Source: Pseudomonas sp. ICMP 561
GTDB taxonomy: Bacteria > Pseudomonadota > Gammaproteobacteria > Pseudomonadales > Pseudomonadaceae
Length of the DNA stretch: 64,000 nt
Direction: 5' to 3'
NCBI RefSeq assembly: GCF_002699985.1
Contig: NZ_LKBT01000067.1
Span: forward strand, 62,001-126,000
This document shows, in pieces, positions 18,147 to 29,965 of this stretch; within the stretch, counting starts at the first letter, position 1; every line of letters starts with the position of its first letter. The translations under genes were made by a program, and so were the position numbers. Under the pieces are notes generated by a model that saw nothing but the letters and a program-made list of their open reading frames with translations, had not been told where the DNA came from and searched no databases.

Positions 18147-20183
18147 ATGCCATTGCGCCAACGCCTGGAAAACCTGCCGGTCGGCCAGAAGCTACTGGCA
18201 GCCTTGCTGGTCTTGCTTACCACGGTCCTGCTGGTTGCCAACCTGACGTTCATCAGCGCCGCCTATTACATTTCCCAAGAGGCCATGGCCCCTCAGGCAC
18301 TGCAGACCATTGGCCGCCTGATCAGCAACCCTAACCTCGCGGAACAGGCACTCAGTTCACCTGCGGATGCCGAATCGTTGCTCAAGGAGCTGAAAAATTA
18401 CGGCCCTTTACGCGCTGCCGCACTTTACGACACCAATGGCGAACGGATCGGCCAACTGCAACAAGGCGACAAGCTCAGGCTGCCCTTACGGTTCAAGGAC
18501 ATTGAAAGCTGGCGCATCACCGAGTTTCGTAACACGCAGTTGATCCCGGTACCGAAAGCAGGTCAGGCACCGGGCCACCTGTTGCTGGTTGCCAGCAGCG
18601 AATTACCAACTGCGTTCTACACCGGCACCCTGACTGCCAGCCTCGGCATTCTGGTGTTCAGCGTGCTGCTCTGGCTGGTCATTGCCCGGCAGATTCGGCG
18701 CCTGATCACCGAACCCATTTACCAGTTGGAAGAGCTCTCACGCCAGGTCACGCGGGAAGAGAGCTACGCATTGCGCGCAGCGCCAGGCAACAAGGATGAA
18801 ATCGGCAGTCTTGCTGAAGCCTTCAACACCATGCTGTCGCGAATCGAAGCTCGAGAGCAGCAACTCAAGCGCGCTAGGGACGACTCCCAGGAAGCCTACG
18901 ATCAGGCTCAGGGCCTGGCCGAAGAAACCCGGAACACCAACCGCAAGCTGGAGCTTGAGGTGAAGGTGCGCAGCAAGATCGAGAAGAAGCTCACCGGGTT
19001 CCAGAACTACCTGAACAGCATCATCGACTCGATGCCTTCGGCGCTGATTGCGCTGGATGAACAGCTGTATGTCACCCAGTGGAATCAGGAAGCCAGCGCA
19101 CTTTCCGGCACGCCTCTGGATGAAGCACTGAATCAACCGATATTCCTGGCCTTCCCGCCCATGAAAACCTTCCTGCCACAACTCAAGCAGACGGTGGAGA
19201 AACACAGCGTCACCAAGATCGAACGGGTCACCTGGATCAAGGACGAAGAGCGTCGTCACTATGCCCTTACCTTCTACCCGCTGACTGGCGGCGCGGGGCA
19301 AGGCGTGGTGATTCGTGTCGATGACATCACTCAGCGGTTGTCGCTGGAAGAGATGATGGTGCAGTCCGAGAAGATGCTTTCCGTCGGCGGTCTTGCGGCA
19401 GGCATGGCCCATGAGATCAACAATCCGCTGGGTGCGATCCTGCATAACGTGCAAAATATTAGGCGGCGGCTATCAACCGACCTGCAGAAAAACATTGAGC
19501 AGGCCGAAGCCGAAGGCATTGAGCTGGAAACAGTAAATCGTTATCTGGTCAGCCGGGAAGTACCCAAACTGCTCGACGGCATTCAGCAAGCCGGCGCACG
19601 GGCCGCGAAGATCGTCAGTCACATGCTCAGTTTCAGTCGTCTCAGCACCCGGCAAATGGCTCCGTGCGACTTGCCGGCATTGATTGATCAGGCGGTAGAG
19701 ATCGCCAGTAACGACTTCGATCTGACCATCGGTTTCGACTTCAAGGGCCAGGCCATCATTCGTCAATTTGACCCGGAACTGGGGCCGGTGCCGGGTACGG
19801 CCAATGAACTGGAACAGGTGTTGCTGAATCTGCTCAAGAACGCTGCACAGGCCATTCACCAGCGTCCAGACGATGCCGAGCCGGGGCGGATCATCCTGCG
19901 TACCAGACTGAATCCGCCCTGGGCTGAAATTCAGGTCGAAGACAACGGCGTCGGCATGACCGAACAAGTGCGCAAACGTACGTTCGAACCGTTCTTCACG
20001 ACCAAGGAAATCGGTCAGGGAACCGGGCTGGGGCTGTCGGTTTCGTACTTCATCATCACCAACAATCACAAAGGCCAGATGGAGGTGCACTCTTCTGTCG
20101 GCCAGGGCACCTGCTTCACCTTGCGCCTGCCCTTGGCGGGCAGCCAGGTGAACGTGCCTGAAGCGGTCATTTCGCCGCTATAA
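18147..20183 (+). CDS. Orphan membrane sensor histidine kinase with HAMP and PAS
   Basis: The 678-residue kinase has a membrane segment at about residues 17-44, a periplasmic domain to about 155, a second segment near 155-180, a HAMP region, a coiled linker (about 230-280), a PAS-like domain (about 285-395) and the phosphoacceptor His422 in GGLAAGMAHEINNPL. An ATPase domain follows with NLLKNAAQAI, DNGVGM and GTGLGLSVSY. The DHp type resembles the NtrB/DctB-like kinases. No response-regulator gene is adjacent. It sits between panE and a cobalamin adenosyltransferase gene, the position of PA4398 in PAO1. The signal is unknown. Confidence 0.85.
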   Translation: MPLRQRLENLPVGQKLLAALLVLLTTVLLVANLTFISAAYYISQEAMAPQALQTIGRLISNPNLAEQALSSPADAESLLKELKNYGPLRAAALYDTNGERIGQLQQGDKLRLPLRFKDIESWRITEFRNTQLIPVPKAGQAPGHLLLVASSELPTAFYTGTLTASLGILVFSVLLWLVIARQIRRLITEPIYQLEELSRQVTREESYALRAAPGNKDEIGSLAEAFNTMLSRIEAREQQLKRARDDSQEAYDQAQGLAEETRNTNRKLELEVKVRSKIEKKLTGFQNYLNSIIDSMPSALIALDEQLYVTQWNQEASALSGTPLDEALNQPIFLAFPPMKTFLPQLKQTVEKHSVTKIERVTWIKDEERRHYALTFYPLTGGAGQGVVIRVDDITQRLSLEEMMVQSEKMLSVGGLAAGMAHEINNPLGAILHNVQNIRRRLSTDLQKNIEQAEAEGIELETVNRYLVSREVPKLLDGIQQAGARAAKIVSHMLSFSRLSTRQMAPCDLPALIDQAVEIASNDFDLTIGFDFKGQAIIRQFDPELGPVPGTANELEQVLLNLLKNAAQAIHQRPDDAEPGRIILRTRLNPPWAEIQVEDNGVGMTEQVRKRTFEPFFTTKEIGQGTGLGLSVSYFIITNNHKGQMEVHSSVGQGTCFTLRLPLAGSQVNVPEAVISPL

Positions 20184-20196
20184 CGGAGCATTGAGA

Positions 20197-20772
20197 ATGG
20201 GTTTTCGCTTGTCAAAGATTTACACACGCACTGGCGACACCGGCGAAACCGGCCTGGGTGACGGCCGACGCGTACCGAAGGATCACCCTCGGGTCGAGGC
20301 GATCGGCGAAGTTGATACGCTCAACAGCCAGCTTGGATTACTCCTCGCCGGGCTGGCCGAGCAATTGTCGGCAAAGCCGGCTCTCGCGGAAGTAATCGAA
20401 GTGCTCGCGCCGTGTCAGCACCGGTTGTTCGATCTCGGCGGTGAACTGGCGATGCCGGTCTATCAGGCGCTGGATCAGGCAGAGATTGATCGACTGGAAG
20501 CAGCTATTGACCTATGGAATGAAGAGCTGGGGCCACTGGAGAATTTCATTCTGCCAGGCGGCTCAGCGCTGATCGCCCAGGCCCACGTCTGCCGCAGCCT
20601 GGCCCGCAGTGCCGAAAGACGCTGTCAGCATCTGAATGCTGTAGAGCCTTTGACCGGGGTCGGGCTGGCGTATATCAATCGGCTGTCGGATCTGCTTTTT
20701 GTCGCAGCGCGGTTGATTGCCAAGCGGCAGGGTATTGCGGAGATATTGTGGGAGGCGGCCAAGAAGCCGTAG
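20197..20772 (+). CDS. ATP:cob(I)alamin adenosyltransferase (PduO type)
   Basis: The 191-residue protein shows the ATP-binding motif KIYTRTGDTGETGLGDG near the N-terminus and the helix-bundle signature FILPGGSALIAQAHVCRSLARSAERR, diagnostic of PduO-type corrinoid adenosyltransferases. It makes adenosylcobalamin from cob(I)alamin and ATP in the cytoplasm. The ATG at 20197 follows GGAG by 8-9 bases; a TTG two codons earlier is less likely. It lies 13 bases after the histidine kinase gene, so the two may be cotranscribed. Confidence 0.93.
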   Translation: MGFRLSKIYTRTGDTGETGLGDGRRVPKDHPRVEAIGEVDTLNSQLGLLLAGLAEQLSAKPALAEVIEVLAPCQHRLFDLGGELAMPVYQALDQAEIDRLEAAIDLWNEELGPLENFILPGGSALIAQAHVCRSLARSAERRCQHLNAVEPLTGVGLAYINRLSDLLFVAARLIAKRQGIAEILWEAAKKP

Positions 20773-20788
20773 TCAGGCGATTAGTGTG

Positions 20789-20877
20789 TGTTGGAGCGAG
20801 GCTTGACCGCGAAGTCGTTGCTCGGGTGTATCAGGCACACCGAGTTATAGTTCTTCGCGGGCAAGCCTCGCTCCAAC
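20789..20877. repeat. REP-type inverted repeat pair, second subfamily
   Basis: TGTTGGAGCGAGGCTTG (20789-20805) and its exact complement CAAGCCTCGCTCCAACA (20861-20877) flank about 55 bases. It lies between the convergent adenosyltransferase and Nudix genes and could terminate both. Confidence 0.8.
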
Positions 20878-20887
20878 AGGTCGGGGG

Positions 20888-21832
20888 TCATTCCCCCGGC
20901 CAGAACGCCCTGATCCCCGCTACACCTTGCGCGCCGCTCTCCCAGGCTTTTTGCTGTTCAGCAGGGCCGACACCGCCGAGCAGATAAACCGGTTTGCTAA
21001 ACCCGGCAATCAATTCCTGAGCCTGTTCCCAACCCAACGGTTGAGCATCAGGGTGAGTCTGGGTTGGCTGGACGGGTGACAAAGTGACGAAGTCGACGTC
21101 CATCAGTTCGGCCAAGGCCAGCTCTTCAGCGTTATGGCAGGACGCTGCCAGCCAGCGATCCTTGGGAAACGGACGACCATTCGGGGCCAGTTTGCGCAGC
21201 TGTGCCGACGTCAGGTGCCAACCCGCAGCAGGAAAGTCGCCCAGCCACTCCAGAGGCCCCTTGAGCATCAACTGCGCCTTACCGGCACACAAACCCACTG
21301 CGTCCACCGCCAGATCGCGGTATTGCGGGTCATAGCCATTCGGTGCGCGTAGCTGGACCAGTTTGACGCCGCTCGCGATAGCCTTCTGCATACCGCGCAG
21401 CAATTTCGGGGTTTCCAGTTCACCGGGAGTAATCAGGTATTCGCCGGGCAGGCGCGCCGCCGCGACGATAGGCCGATTGGCCGCCGGGAACTCATAATCA
21501 GCCAATTCGCGATGGGTTACCCAGGCCAGTGGCTGCCCTTCGACACCATGTGGCTCGCCGGTAAATGCCGACACTTCCCAGACGTCCAGCAGCACCTGCT
21601 TGTCCGGATAATCATGCTGAATCTTGATCAGCGGCCGCGCTTGTGTGACGACGATGTTCAACTCTTCTTGAAGCTCACGGGCAAGCGCAGCCTCGACAGC
21701 TTCTCCCGGCTCGACCTTGCCACCGGGAAACTCCCACAAACCACCCTGGTGCTGGGTATCGGCACGCCGTGCAATAAGGATCTTGCCGTCAACGCCGCGG
21801 ATAACCGCCGCTGCTACATGAATACGTTTCAC
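20888..21832 (-). CDS. mutT: Nudix hydrolase fused to a thiamine-phosphate-synthase-like domain
   Basis: The 314-residue protein has an N-terminal MutT-type Nudix domain (residues 1-130) with the Nudix box GGKVEPGEAVEAALARELQEE, and a C-terminal half resembling thiamine phosphate synthase/TenI (VQLRAPNGYDPQYRDL, DFVTLSPVQPT, PVYLLGGVGP). The N-terminal part should remove 8-oxo-dGTP from the nucleotide pool; the role of the second domain is unknown. This fusion is normal for Pseudomonas (PA4400). Translation starts at GTG 21832, overlapping the gst stop as GTGA. Confidence 0.88.
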   Translation of the reverse strand: MKRIHVAAAVIRGVDGKILIARRADTQHQGGLWEFPGGKVEPGEAVEAALARELQEELNIVVTQARPLIKIQHDYPDKQVLLDVWEVSAFTGEPHGVEGQPLAWVTHRELADYEFPAANRPIVAAARLPGEYLITPGELETPKLLRGMQKAIASGVKLVQLRAPNGYDPQYRDLAVDAVGLCAGKAQLMLKGPLEWLGDFPAAGWHLTSAQLRKLAPNGRPFPKDRWLAASCHNAEELALAELMDVDFVTLSPVQPTQTHPDAQPLGWEQAQELIAGFSKPVYLLGGVGPAEQQKAWESGAQGVAGIRAFWPGE

Positions 21833-22461
21833 CCTTCGACTTCCTCTAAAGCACCCTTCTGCCAACGCTGAAACAGCGGCCATTGGTAGAGGGTTTCGAT
21901 GTACGCCAACGCTTCGGCAGGCAGTTCGATTCGATACGTGCGCAAGCGAATCGCGACAGGGGCAAAAAACGCGTCAACTGCGCTGGCCTTGCCGAACAGA
22001 AACGGACCGTCTTCAGTGGCAGCCGCACGGCATTCAGCCCACAGCTGGACGATACGTTCGATGTCGCTCTGAGCTTCAACCGAGATGACTTCCAGTGCCG
22101 CGTCCCGATGCAAGTCCATTGGCAGGTTGGAGCGAAGCCCCATGAACCCGCTGTGCATTTGTGCACAGGCCGAACGCGCCTGCGCACGAGCAGCCGTTTC
22201 GCTGGGCCACAAACCTGCATCAGGGAATTGTTCCGCAAGGTATTCGATGATCGCCAGCGAGTCGGCAATTGAACCATGCGGGGTTTTCAACAAGGGCACT
22301 TTGCCGGACGGCGAGTGCTCGAGAATCTGCTGGCGGGTGTTGCTCTGATCCAGACGGATCAGTTGTTCGGTATGCGCCGCGCCGGTCATGTACAGCGCCA
22401 GCGCCGGTCGTAGCGACCAGGAGGAGTAGCGTTTGTCGCCGATGATCAGGTGCAGGGTCAT
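21829..22461 (-). CDS. Glutathione S-transferase
   Basis: The 210-residue protein has the thioredoxin-fold N-terminal domain (TLHLIIGDKRYSSWSLRPALAL; a Ser near residue 14 is the likely glutathione-activating residue), the cis-proline segment GKVPLLKTP, the GSIADSLAIIEYL glutathione site and an all-helical C-terminal half. It conjugates or reduces electrophiles in the cytoplasm; the substrate is unknown. It shares a 4-base overlap with the downstream Nudix fusion gene and is the same gene as PA4401 by position. Confidence 0.9.
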   Translation of the reverse strand: MTLHLIIGDKRYSSWSLRPALALYMTGAAHTEQLIRLDQSNTRQQILEHSPSGKVPLLKTPHGSIADSLAIIEYLAEQFPDAGLWPSETAARAQARSACAQMHSGFMGLRSNLPMDLHRDAALEVISVEAQSDIERIVQLWAECRAAATEDGPFLFGKASAVDAFFAPVAIRLRTYRIELPAEALAYIETLYQWPLFQRWQKGALEEVEG

Positions 22462-22546
22462 GAGGAATTCTCCAGATAGAGCGAGCTGATCATGTTTCTG
22501 TGGGACTTCACACTGCCTGCAAACTGATCGGCGCCTGAATCGACGC

Positions 22547-22639
22547 CATCGCGAGCAAGCTCACTCCTACAGAGAACTGTGGTCCGTGGAAGCGAATTCA
22601 AGCGCAAAAGAGACTTCGCGAATGAATTCGCTCCCACAG
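22547..22639. repeat. REP-type repeats, three units
   Basis: A single unit (GCGAGCAAGCTCACTCCTAC) at 22550-22570 is followed by an inverted pair: GTGGAAGCGAATTCAAGCG (from about 22586) with GAATGAATTCGCTCCCACA (to 22638). They lie between gst and argJ, downstream of argJ. Confidence 0.65.
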
Positions 22640-22656
22640 GTCCGATTATCTTCAGA

Positions 22657-23874
22657 TCAGGTGCGATATTCCGCGTTGATCTTCACGTACTCGTGGGACA
22701 GGTCAGTGGTCCAGATGGTCTCGCTGCAGTCACCACGGCCCAGTTCGATGCGAATGGTGATTTCGGCTTCGGCCATCACTGCCGAGCCTTGCTCTTCAGT
22801 GTAGGTGGTCGCGCGGCAGCCCTTGCTGGCGATGCAGACGGAGCCCAGGAACACGTCAATCTTGCTCACATCAAGATCAGGCACACCGGCACGGCCTACA
22901 GCAGCCAGGATACGGCCCCAGTTAGGATCGGAGGCGAACAGTGCGGTCTTGATCAATGGCGAGTGAGCCACAGCGTAACCAACGTCCAGACATTCCTGAT
23001 GATTGCCACCGCCGTTGACTTCAACCGTCACGAACTTGGTAGCGCCTTCGCCGTCACGGACGATAGCCTGCGCCACTTCCATGCACACGTCGAATACTGC
23101 GGTTTTCAGCGCGTCAAACAGCGGCCCCTTCGCTTCAGTCACTTCCGGCAAATTAGCCTGGCCCGTTGCGATCAGCATGCAGCAGTCGTTGGTCGACGTA
23201 TCGCCATCGATGGTGATGCGGTTGAACGACTTGTTGGCACCATCACGGATCAGATCCTGCAATACGCTTTGCGAAACCTTGGCGTCAGTGGCGATGTAGC
23301 CCAGCATGGTTGCCATGTTCGGGCGAATCATGCCTGCACCTTTACTGATTCCGGTCACAGTGACGGTCACGCCATCAATCTGAAACTGACGGCTCGCGCC
23401 TTTCGGCAGCGTATCGGTGGTCATGATGCCGGTAGCTGCAGCCGCCCAGTTATCCACAGACAGGTCATCGAGGGCGGCTTGCAGTGCGCCTTCGATCTTT
23501 TCCACAGGCAACGGCTCGCCGATCACACCAGTGGAATAAGGCAGCACGGCATTGGCATCCACGCCCGTCAGCTCAGCCAGTCTGGCGCAGGTGCGCGCAG
23601 CGTTGGCCAGACCCGGCTCGCCGGTGCCCGCGTTGGCGTTACCTGTGTTGGTCAGCAGGTAACGCACGGGGCCGTTGACGCGTTGTTTGGCGAGGATGAC
23701 CGGCGCGGCGCAGAACGCGTTAAGGGTGAAAACACCCGCCACACTGGAGCCTTCGGCGCAGCGCATGACCACAACGTCCTTGCGACCCGGACGTTTGATA
23801 CCGGCAGAAGAAATACCCAGTTCAAAACCGGGAACCGGGTGCAATGTCGGCAAAGGACCAAGACCAACAGCCAT
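22657..23874 (-). CDS. argJ: Glutamate N-acetyltransferase / amino-acid acetyltransferase
   Basis: The 405-residue protein is full length for ArgJ. It carries the autocleavage motif ATML (Thr189 would become the N-terminal nucleophile of the beta chain) in KGAGMIRPNMATMLGYIATDA, and the C-terminal NPSWGRI-like segment SDPNWGRILAAVG. It transfers acetyl groups from acetylornithine to glutamate in the cyclic arginine pathway. The ATG follows AAGGAGCGCACCTC. It is downstream of secA on the same strand, separated by the secA terminator. Confidence 0.95.
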   Translation of the reverse strand: MAVGLGPLPTLHPVPGFELGISSAGIKRPGRKDVVVMRCAEGSSVAGVFTLNAFCAAPVILAKQRVNGPVRYLLTNTGNANAGTGEPGLANAARTCARLAELTGVDANAVLPYSTGVIGEPLPVEKIEGALQAALDDLSVDNWAAAATGIMTTDTLPKGASRQFQIDGVTVTVTGISKGAGMIRPNMATMLGYIATDAKVSQSVLQDLIRDGANKSFNRITIDGDTSTNDCCMLIATGQANLPEVTEAKGPLFDALKTAVFDVCMEVAQAIVRDGEGATKFVTVEVNGGGNHQECLDVGYAVAHSPLIKTALFASDPNWGRILAAVGRAGVPDLDVSKIDVFLGSVCIASKGCRATTYTEEQGSAVMAEAEITIRIELGRGDCSETIWTTDLSHEYVKINAEYRT

Positions 23875-23930
23875 GAGGTGCGCTCCTTGAAAGATATCTG
23901 CGCCGCCCGCTTCGGTACGGCAATCGATTG

Positions 23931-23965
23931 AAAAACGCCGCGACGGGTAAGCCGGTCGCGGCGTT
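23931..23965 (-). terminator. Rho-independent terminator of secA
   Basis: AACGCCGCGAC (23934-23944) pairs perfectly with GTCGCGGCGTT (23955-23965). On the minus strand the stem is followed by TTTTT. It lies 42 bases past the secA stop. Confidence 0.85.
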
Positions 23966-24006
23966 AGTGCTGTTACTTCAAAACCACTACCGGTTCAAAA
24001 TCAGGA

Positions 24007-26739
<2,733 letters not shown>

Positions 26740-27046
26740 ATCGACAGGATCTTCCAGACATAGGAATGGAGGGCGGCCCCGTGAGTCGCCCGTGCAGCCC
26801 TCATGGCCGCATGCGAACGAGTATTCTACCCGGAAACGATGGTGAGGAAAGTGGCGTTATTCCACGATGCTGGCACAGCGCTGTGACGGGGCTGTTTGTA
26901 GATAGGGTCATTTCCCGAGAGTTCAACCCGTCAAGACTAGAAGTTAGCCATTGATTTTGCGGGCAAAACCGGCAAACCCGCATGGGACAAGGGGTTGCGG
27001 GCGCTTTCTGATAACATGACAAACTTGTCATTCAGAGTTGTAGCTC
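26740..27046. other. Divergent secA/dciA intergenic region
   Basis: Apart from a possible secA promoter on the minus strand I see no gene here. A GC-rich hairpin (GAGGGC with GCCCTC near 26767-26802) lies in the likely secA leader. No SecM-like leader peptide was found. Confidence 0.45.
26899..26926 (-). promoter_or_regulatory. Candidate secA promoter
   Basis: On the minus strand TTGAAC (26921-26926) is followed after 16 bases by TATCTA (26899-26904). It lies about 160 bases upstream of the secA start. Confidence 0.35.
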
Positions 27047-27505
27047 ATGGCGTTTCGTCCACTCCCCGCTCGGGCACCCGCAGTATTGCTGCGTGAAGCG
27101 AAGCCTTTGAAGGGTATTTTTCATCATGCCCAGCGTTTGGGGCACCTGCAACGGCTGCTTGAAAGCCAGTTGCAGCCCGCTGCGCGCGAACATTGTCATG
27201 TGGCTTCGTGGCGCGAAGGCAGCTTGCTGCTGATTGTGACCGACGGTCATTGGGCGACGCGTTTGCGCTATCAACAAAAGCGCCTGCAGCGACAGCTGAC
27301 CGCCTTCGACGAGTTTGCCAGCCTCACGCGGATTGTCTTCAAGGTTCAGCCACCTACGCCCGTCCAAGGGGCTAAAGGGCACACGATGGACTTGTCGACC
27401 ATAGCCGCCGAGAGCATTCAGGCGACGGCTGACGGAATTACCGATCCGAAACTGCGCGCCGCGCTGGAGCGCCTGGCGGCGCATGCGAAGGATCGCAAGG
27501 TTTAA
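27047..27505 (+). CDS. dciA: DciA-like protein (DUF721)
   Basis: The 152-residue protein carries the DUF721 fold in its N-terminal two thirds (HHAQRLGHLQRLLESQL ... CHVASWREGSLLLIVTDGHWATRLRY), with a short disordered tail. DUF721 proteins of bacteria lacking DnaC (DciA) help load the replicative helicase DnaB. The gene lies divergent from secA, as in PAO1 (PA4405). A REP pair follows 8 bases after the stop. Confidence 0.8.
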   Translation: MAFRPLPARAPAVLLREAKPLKGIFHHAQRLGHLQRLLESQLQPAAREHCHVASWREGSLLLIVTDGHWATRLRYQQKRLQRQLTAFDEFASLTRIVFKVQPPTPVQGAKGHTMDLSTIAAESIQATADGITDPKLRAALERLAAHAKDRKV

Positions 27506-27512
27506 CCCAGAA

Positions 27513-27608
27513 CCCGTAGGACCGGCTTTAGCCGGGAGGACGTCTGGGCATCCGCTAGATCTGCTTCGGCAGAAATACTGTCCTCCCGGCTAAAGCCGGT
27601 CCTACGGG
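27513..27608. repeat. REP pair with perfect 29-base arms
   Basis: The arms at 27513-27541 and 27580-27608 are exact reverse complements over 29 bases (starting CCCGTAGGACCGGCTTTAGC) with a 38-base spacer. It marks the left edge of the T2SS/Tat insertion, between dciA and the end of the gsp operon. Confidence 0.9.
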
Positions 27609-27723
27609 ATTGAAAGCAAACTGTAGATTTTCCAACAAAAATCGAATTTATTCAGTGAGTTATATTTTTTCACAGGGGTGCCATAGCACCGCGTACTCCT
27701 GCAAGCGCCGAAATTCAGCGCAC

Positions 27724-28398
27724 TCAACGCTTGCCCAGCACCGTTTCAAATTGCGAAGCACCTGCCTGGAGCATCCCCGCCTGCACTAAAAGGGGCGTGA
27801 CCACTGCGTCCGGTTCGACCCAGCCACTGATCTTTAGCTGACGCTTGTCAGGCTCCAGCCGGGCCTCGAAGCGGTGCTCGCCCTTTTGCTGCACGTCGAC
27901 CAAAAACCGCAGGCCGTCCCGGCATTCAAACTTTAGCTGCGCGTTACCGAGGACCACTGTCCATGGTGAAAGCAGGGCCACATCCTCCCCCTGAAGGTCG
28001 CCCGTACTGGACAGACACCTGGCACCTCGACCGTTCAGTTGTAACCGGCCTTGCCATTGACCATCAAGCAGATAACCGGTTGCCGGAGTCAGTTGACTGG
28101 CGACGGGCTCAAACTGCGCCTGCCAGGCCCAAGGCCAGCCGCTGACCTTCAACTCCCATATGCGTTGCTGGAAACCAGCACTCAAAGTGGCCTGTCCGAA
28201 CCAGGGTTGAACACGCCAGACCAACGGTCCCAGCGCACCGAGCCTGTCCATGCGACCGTTCCACAGGGTGCCGGTAACAGCCACTGGCTGCCAGGCTGGG
28301 CTCCACGGTACAAATCTGGCCAAAAATGCAGCAGGTGTGTTCAGCATCAGCGTCGAGATAAAAACCACTGCTCCCAGTACCCATGATCTGCGACTCAT
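27724..28398 (-). CDS. gspN: Type II secretion protein N
   Basis: The 224-residue protein has one N-terminal membrane segment and the GspN features VTGTLWNGRMDRLG and the repeated WPWAWQAQ/GYLLDGQWQG strands. GspN is an optional part of the inner-membrane platform. It is the last gene of the operon and overlaps gspM by 4 bases. Many GspN sequences are weakly conserved; the assignment rests on position and these segments. Confidence 0.72.
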   Translation of the reverse strand: MSRRSWVLGAVVFISTLMLNTPAAFLARFVPWSPAWQPVAVTGTLWNGRMDRLGALGPLVWRVQPWFGQATLSAGFQQRIWELKVSGWPWAWQAQFEPVASQLTPATGYLLDGQWQGRLQLNGRGARCLSSTGDLQGEDVALLSPWTVVLGNAQLKFECRDGLRFLVDVQQKGEHRFEARLEPDKRQLKISGWVEPDAVVTPLLVQAGMLQAGASQFETVLGKR

Positions 28399-28832
28399 GG
28401 CTGACCGCCTGTCCGGCCGACGTCCAGACTGAACACCAGGCTTTGATGTCCCTGTTCAAGGCTCCAGCGCAGAGGACGGCCGCCCTGTGCCTGGATGCTG
28501 CTCAACAGTTGCGCCAGGCCTTCGGCACGCGTCAGCTCACCCTGCAATTGCCAGACCTCTCCCCGCGGCTCGACCCGCGTCAACACCAGTCCACGTGCAC
28601 TGGCCAAGGCTTGCCAGTACTCGCTGGTGAAGGTGATGCCGGGCGTTAGCGCCCGGGCCTGCTGCGCGAGCATTGGCCACTGCCGCAATTCCTTGCTCAA
28701 CGCCAGCAACGGGCGACCGATCAGCACCAGCAGTAAAGTCAGCACCACTACCCACCCTGCCAGCAAGGTATAACGGCGCGTGGCGGGTAAGGCGCTGAAG
28801 GCCATGAAAGCCCGATCAATAGAAGCCTTCAT
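28395..28832 (-). CDS. gspM: Type II secretion protein M
   Basis: The 145-residue protein has a short cytoplasmic N-terminus, a membrane segment (YTLLAGWVVVLTLLLVLIGRPLL, about residues 22-44) and a periplasmic ferredoxin-like domain. GspM pairs with GspL in the inner-membrane platform and helps position the pseudopilus. It overlaps gspN and gspL by 4 bases each. Confidence 0.78.
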   Translation of the reverse strand: MKASIDRAFMAFSALPATRRYTLLAGWVVVLTLLLVLIGRPLLALSKELRQWPMLAQQARALTPGITFTSEYWQALASARGLVLTRVEPRGEVWQLQGELTRAEGLAQLLSSIQAQGGRPLRWSLEQGHQSLVFSLDVGRTGGQP

Positions 28833-29965
28833 GGCTGTCCGTCCAGATTGAAGTGAAGGGTCAACAACGAGGTCTTTGCATCCGGCTCGACTCTCACCTT
28901 CGCGCCCGCATTCCGGGCGATCGCTTGCCAGTGATCCGTCGCCGACTCCGGTTTACTGCCGTGGAGCACCACCCGCCAGTTTTGCCCGTCGAAGTAGCTA
29001 CCGGATACGCCCCACCCCTGCTGAGTGTCGAGCCAGCGCCCTACTGCTTTTTCCAACTCCACCATCTGCTGTTGGCGGGTTCGCCAGTCCAACTGATCGG
29101 CGTGCATCCGCGACAGCAATCGCTCCGCCTGGCGGGCGCTCGCCACCGGACCTGTGACTGCCTCGACCTGCGCTTTCCAGACAGGCACCTGCTGCCAGAA
29201 CTGCCCTAGCGCCAAAGCCCCCCAACAGAGCGACAACAACACGCAGGCCACCACCAAACGACGCTGGGTTTGACTGAAAGGCAGCGTTCGCCGCGTCGCG
29301 TTCATCTTGCGACGGCCAACACCGCTCAGCAGGTTGGGCAGACGATCCAGTGATGCCCACTGCGACGGCCATGATCCGGATATTTCATGGTCAACAGGCT
29401 TCCATCCTTCGGGCAGCTCGCCCAGCACATCAGGCCAGCGCAGCCAGCGCTGCACACCATTGGCATCGGTACGCTTGAGGCAACTGTCATCTGCGCGTGT
29501 CCAACGCCACAACTGATCAGGCTCCGGCGCTGGCAATAGCTGCATTTCCGCCCATAGATGGCTGGGCGAAAGACCCAATGCGTCGCACTCTGCCAACCAG
29601 CGCTCGACGAGCACTCGTTCCACTACGATTAATTCAAGATGCCCGGCCATCCGGGAAAGGCAGCTAACCTGCAACTGATCGGCAGGCTGTTGCAAGGATT
29701 CCTCTAATAGCTGCGGCCATTCGTAGGGTTTGAGTCCTGGCGGCGCAGACACCTGGAAATGGCTGCAATGCGCAGCGGGCATTATCAGCGCGACGGACTC
29801 TTGCGCTGAGTGTGCAGGCGCAGGCCAGTTACCTGACTCAGTTCCGGGCAAACGTCGCCATTGCCAGGGTGCCGAATCATCAAGGCCCGGACGCACCAGC
29901 AACCACTGTCGCGCAGCGGATCGGTCAGCAAGCCAACGGTCAAACATGGCAGCAGACCGGATCAC
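28829..29965 (-). CDS. gspL: Type II secretion protein L
   Basis: The 378-residue protein has a large cytoplasmic actin-like domain (about 1-240), a membrane segment near 237-255 (LVVACVLLSLCWGALALGQFW) and a periplasmic domain. GspL recruits the ATPase GspE to the inner membrane and binds GspM. The start is a GTG at 29965 that overlaps the gspJ stop as GTGA; an ATG six codons later is also possible. Confidence 0.82.
   Translation of the reverse strand: MIRSAAMFDRWLADRSAARQWLLVRPGLDDSAPWQWRRLPGTESGNWPAPAHSAQESVALIMPAAHCSHFQVSAPPGLKPYEWPQLLEESLQQPADQLQVSCLSRMAGHLELIVVERVLVERWLAECDALGLSPSHLWAEMQLLPAPEPDQLWRWTRADDSCLKRTDANGVQRWLRWPDVLGELPEGWKPVDHEISGSWPSQWASLDRLPNLLSGVGRRKMNATRRTLPFSQTQRRLVVACVLLSLCWGALALGQFWQQVPVWKAQVEAVTGPVASARQAERLLSRMHADQLDWRTRQQQMVELEKAVGRWLDTQQGWGVSGSYFDGQNWRVVLHGSKPESATDHWQAIARNAGAKVRVEPDAKTSLLTLHFNLDGQP

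Noticed and set aside
20789..20877. REP repeats as a CRISPR array
   Set aside because: Only inverted pairs are present, with no regular direct repeats or spacers and no cas genes.
22579..23931. A 450-codon frame antisense to argJ
   Set aside because: Composition (His/Gln/Arg-rich) is that of an antisense shadow, and ArgJ is intact on the minus strand.
26740..27046. SecM-type arrest peptide upstream of secA
   Set aside because: No frame with a signal peptide or arrest-like C-terminus leads into secA; the region is a divergent promoter with dciA.
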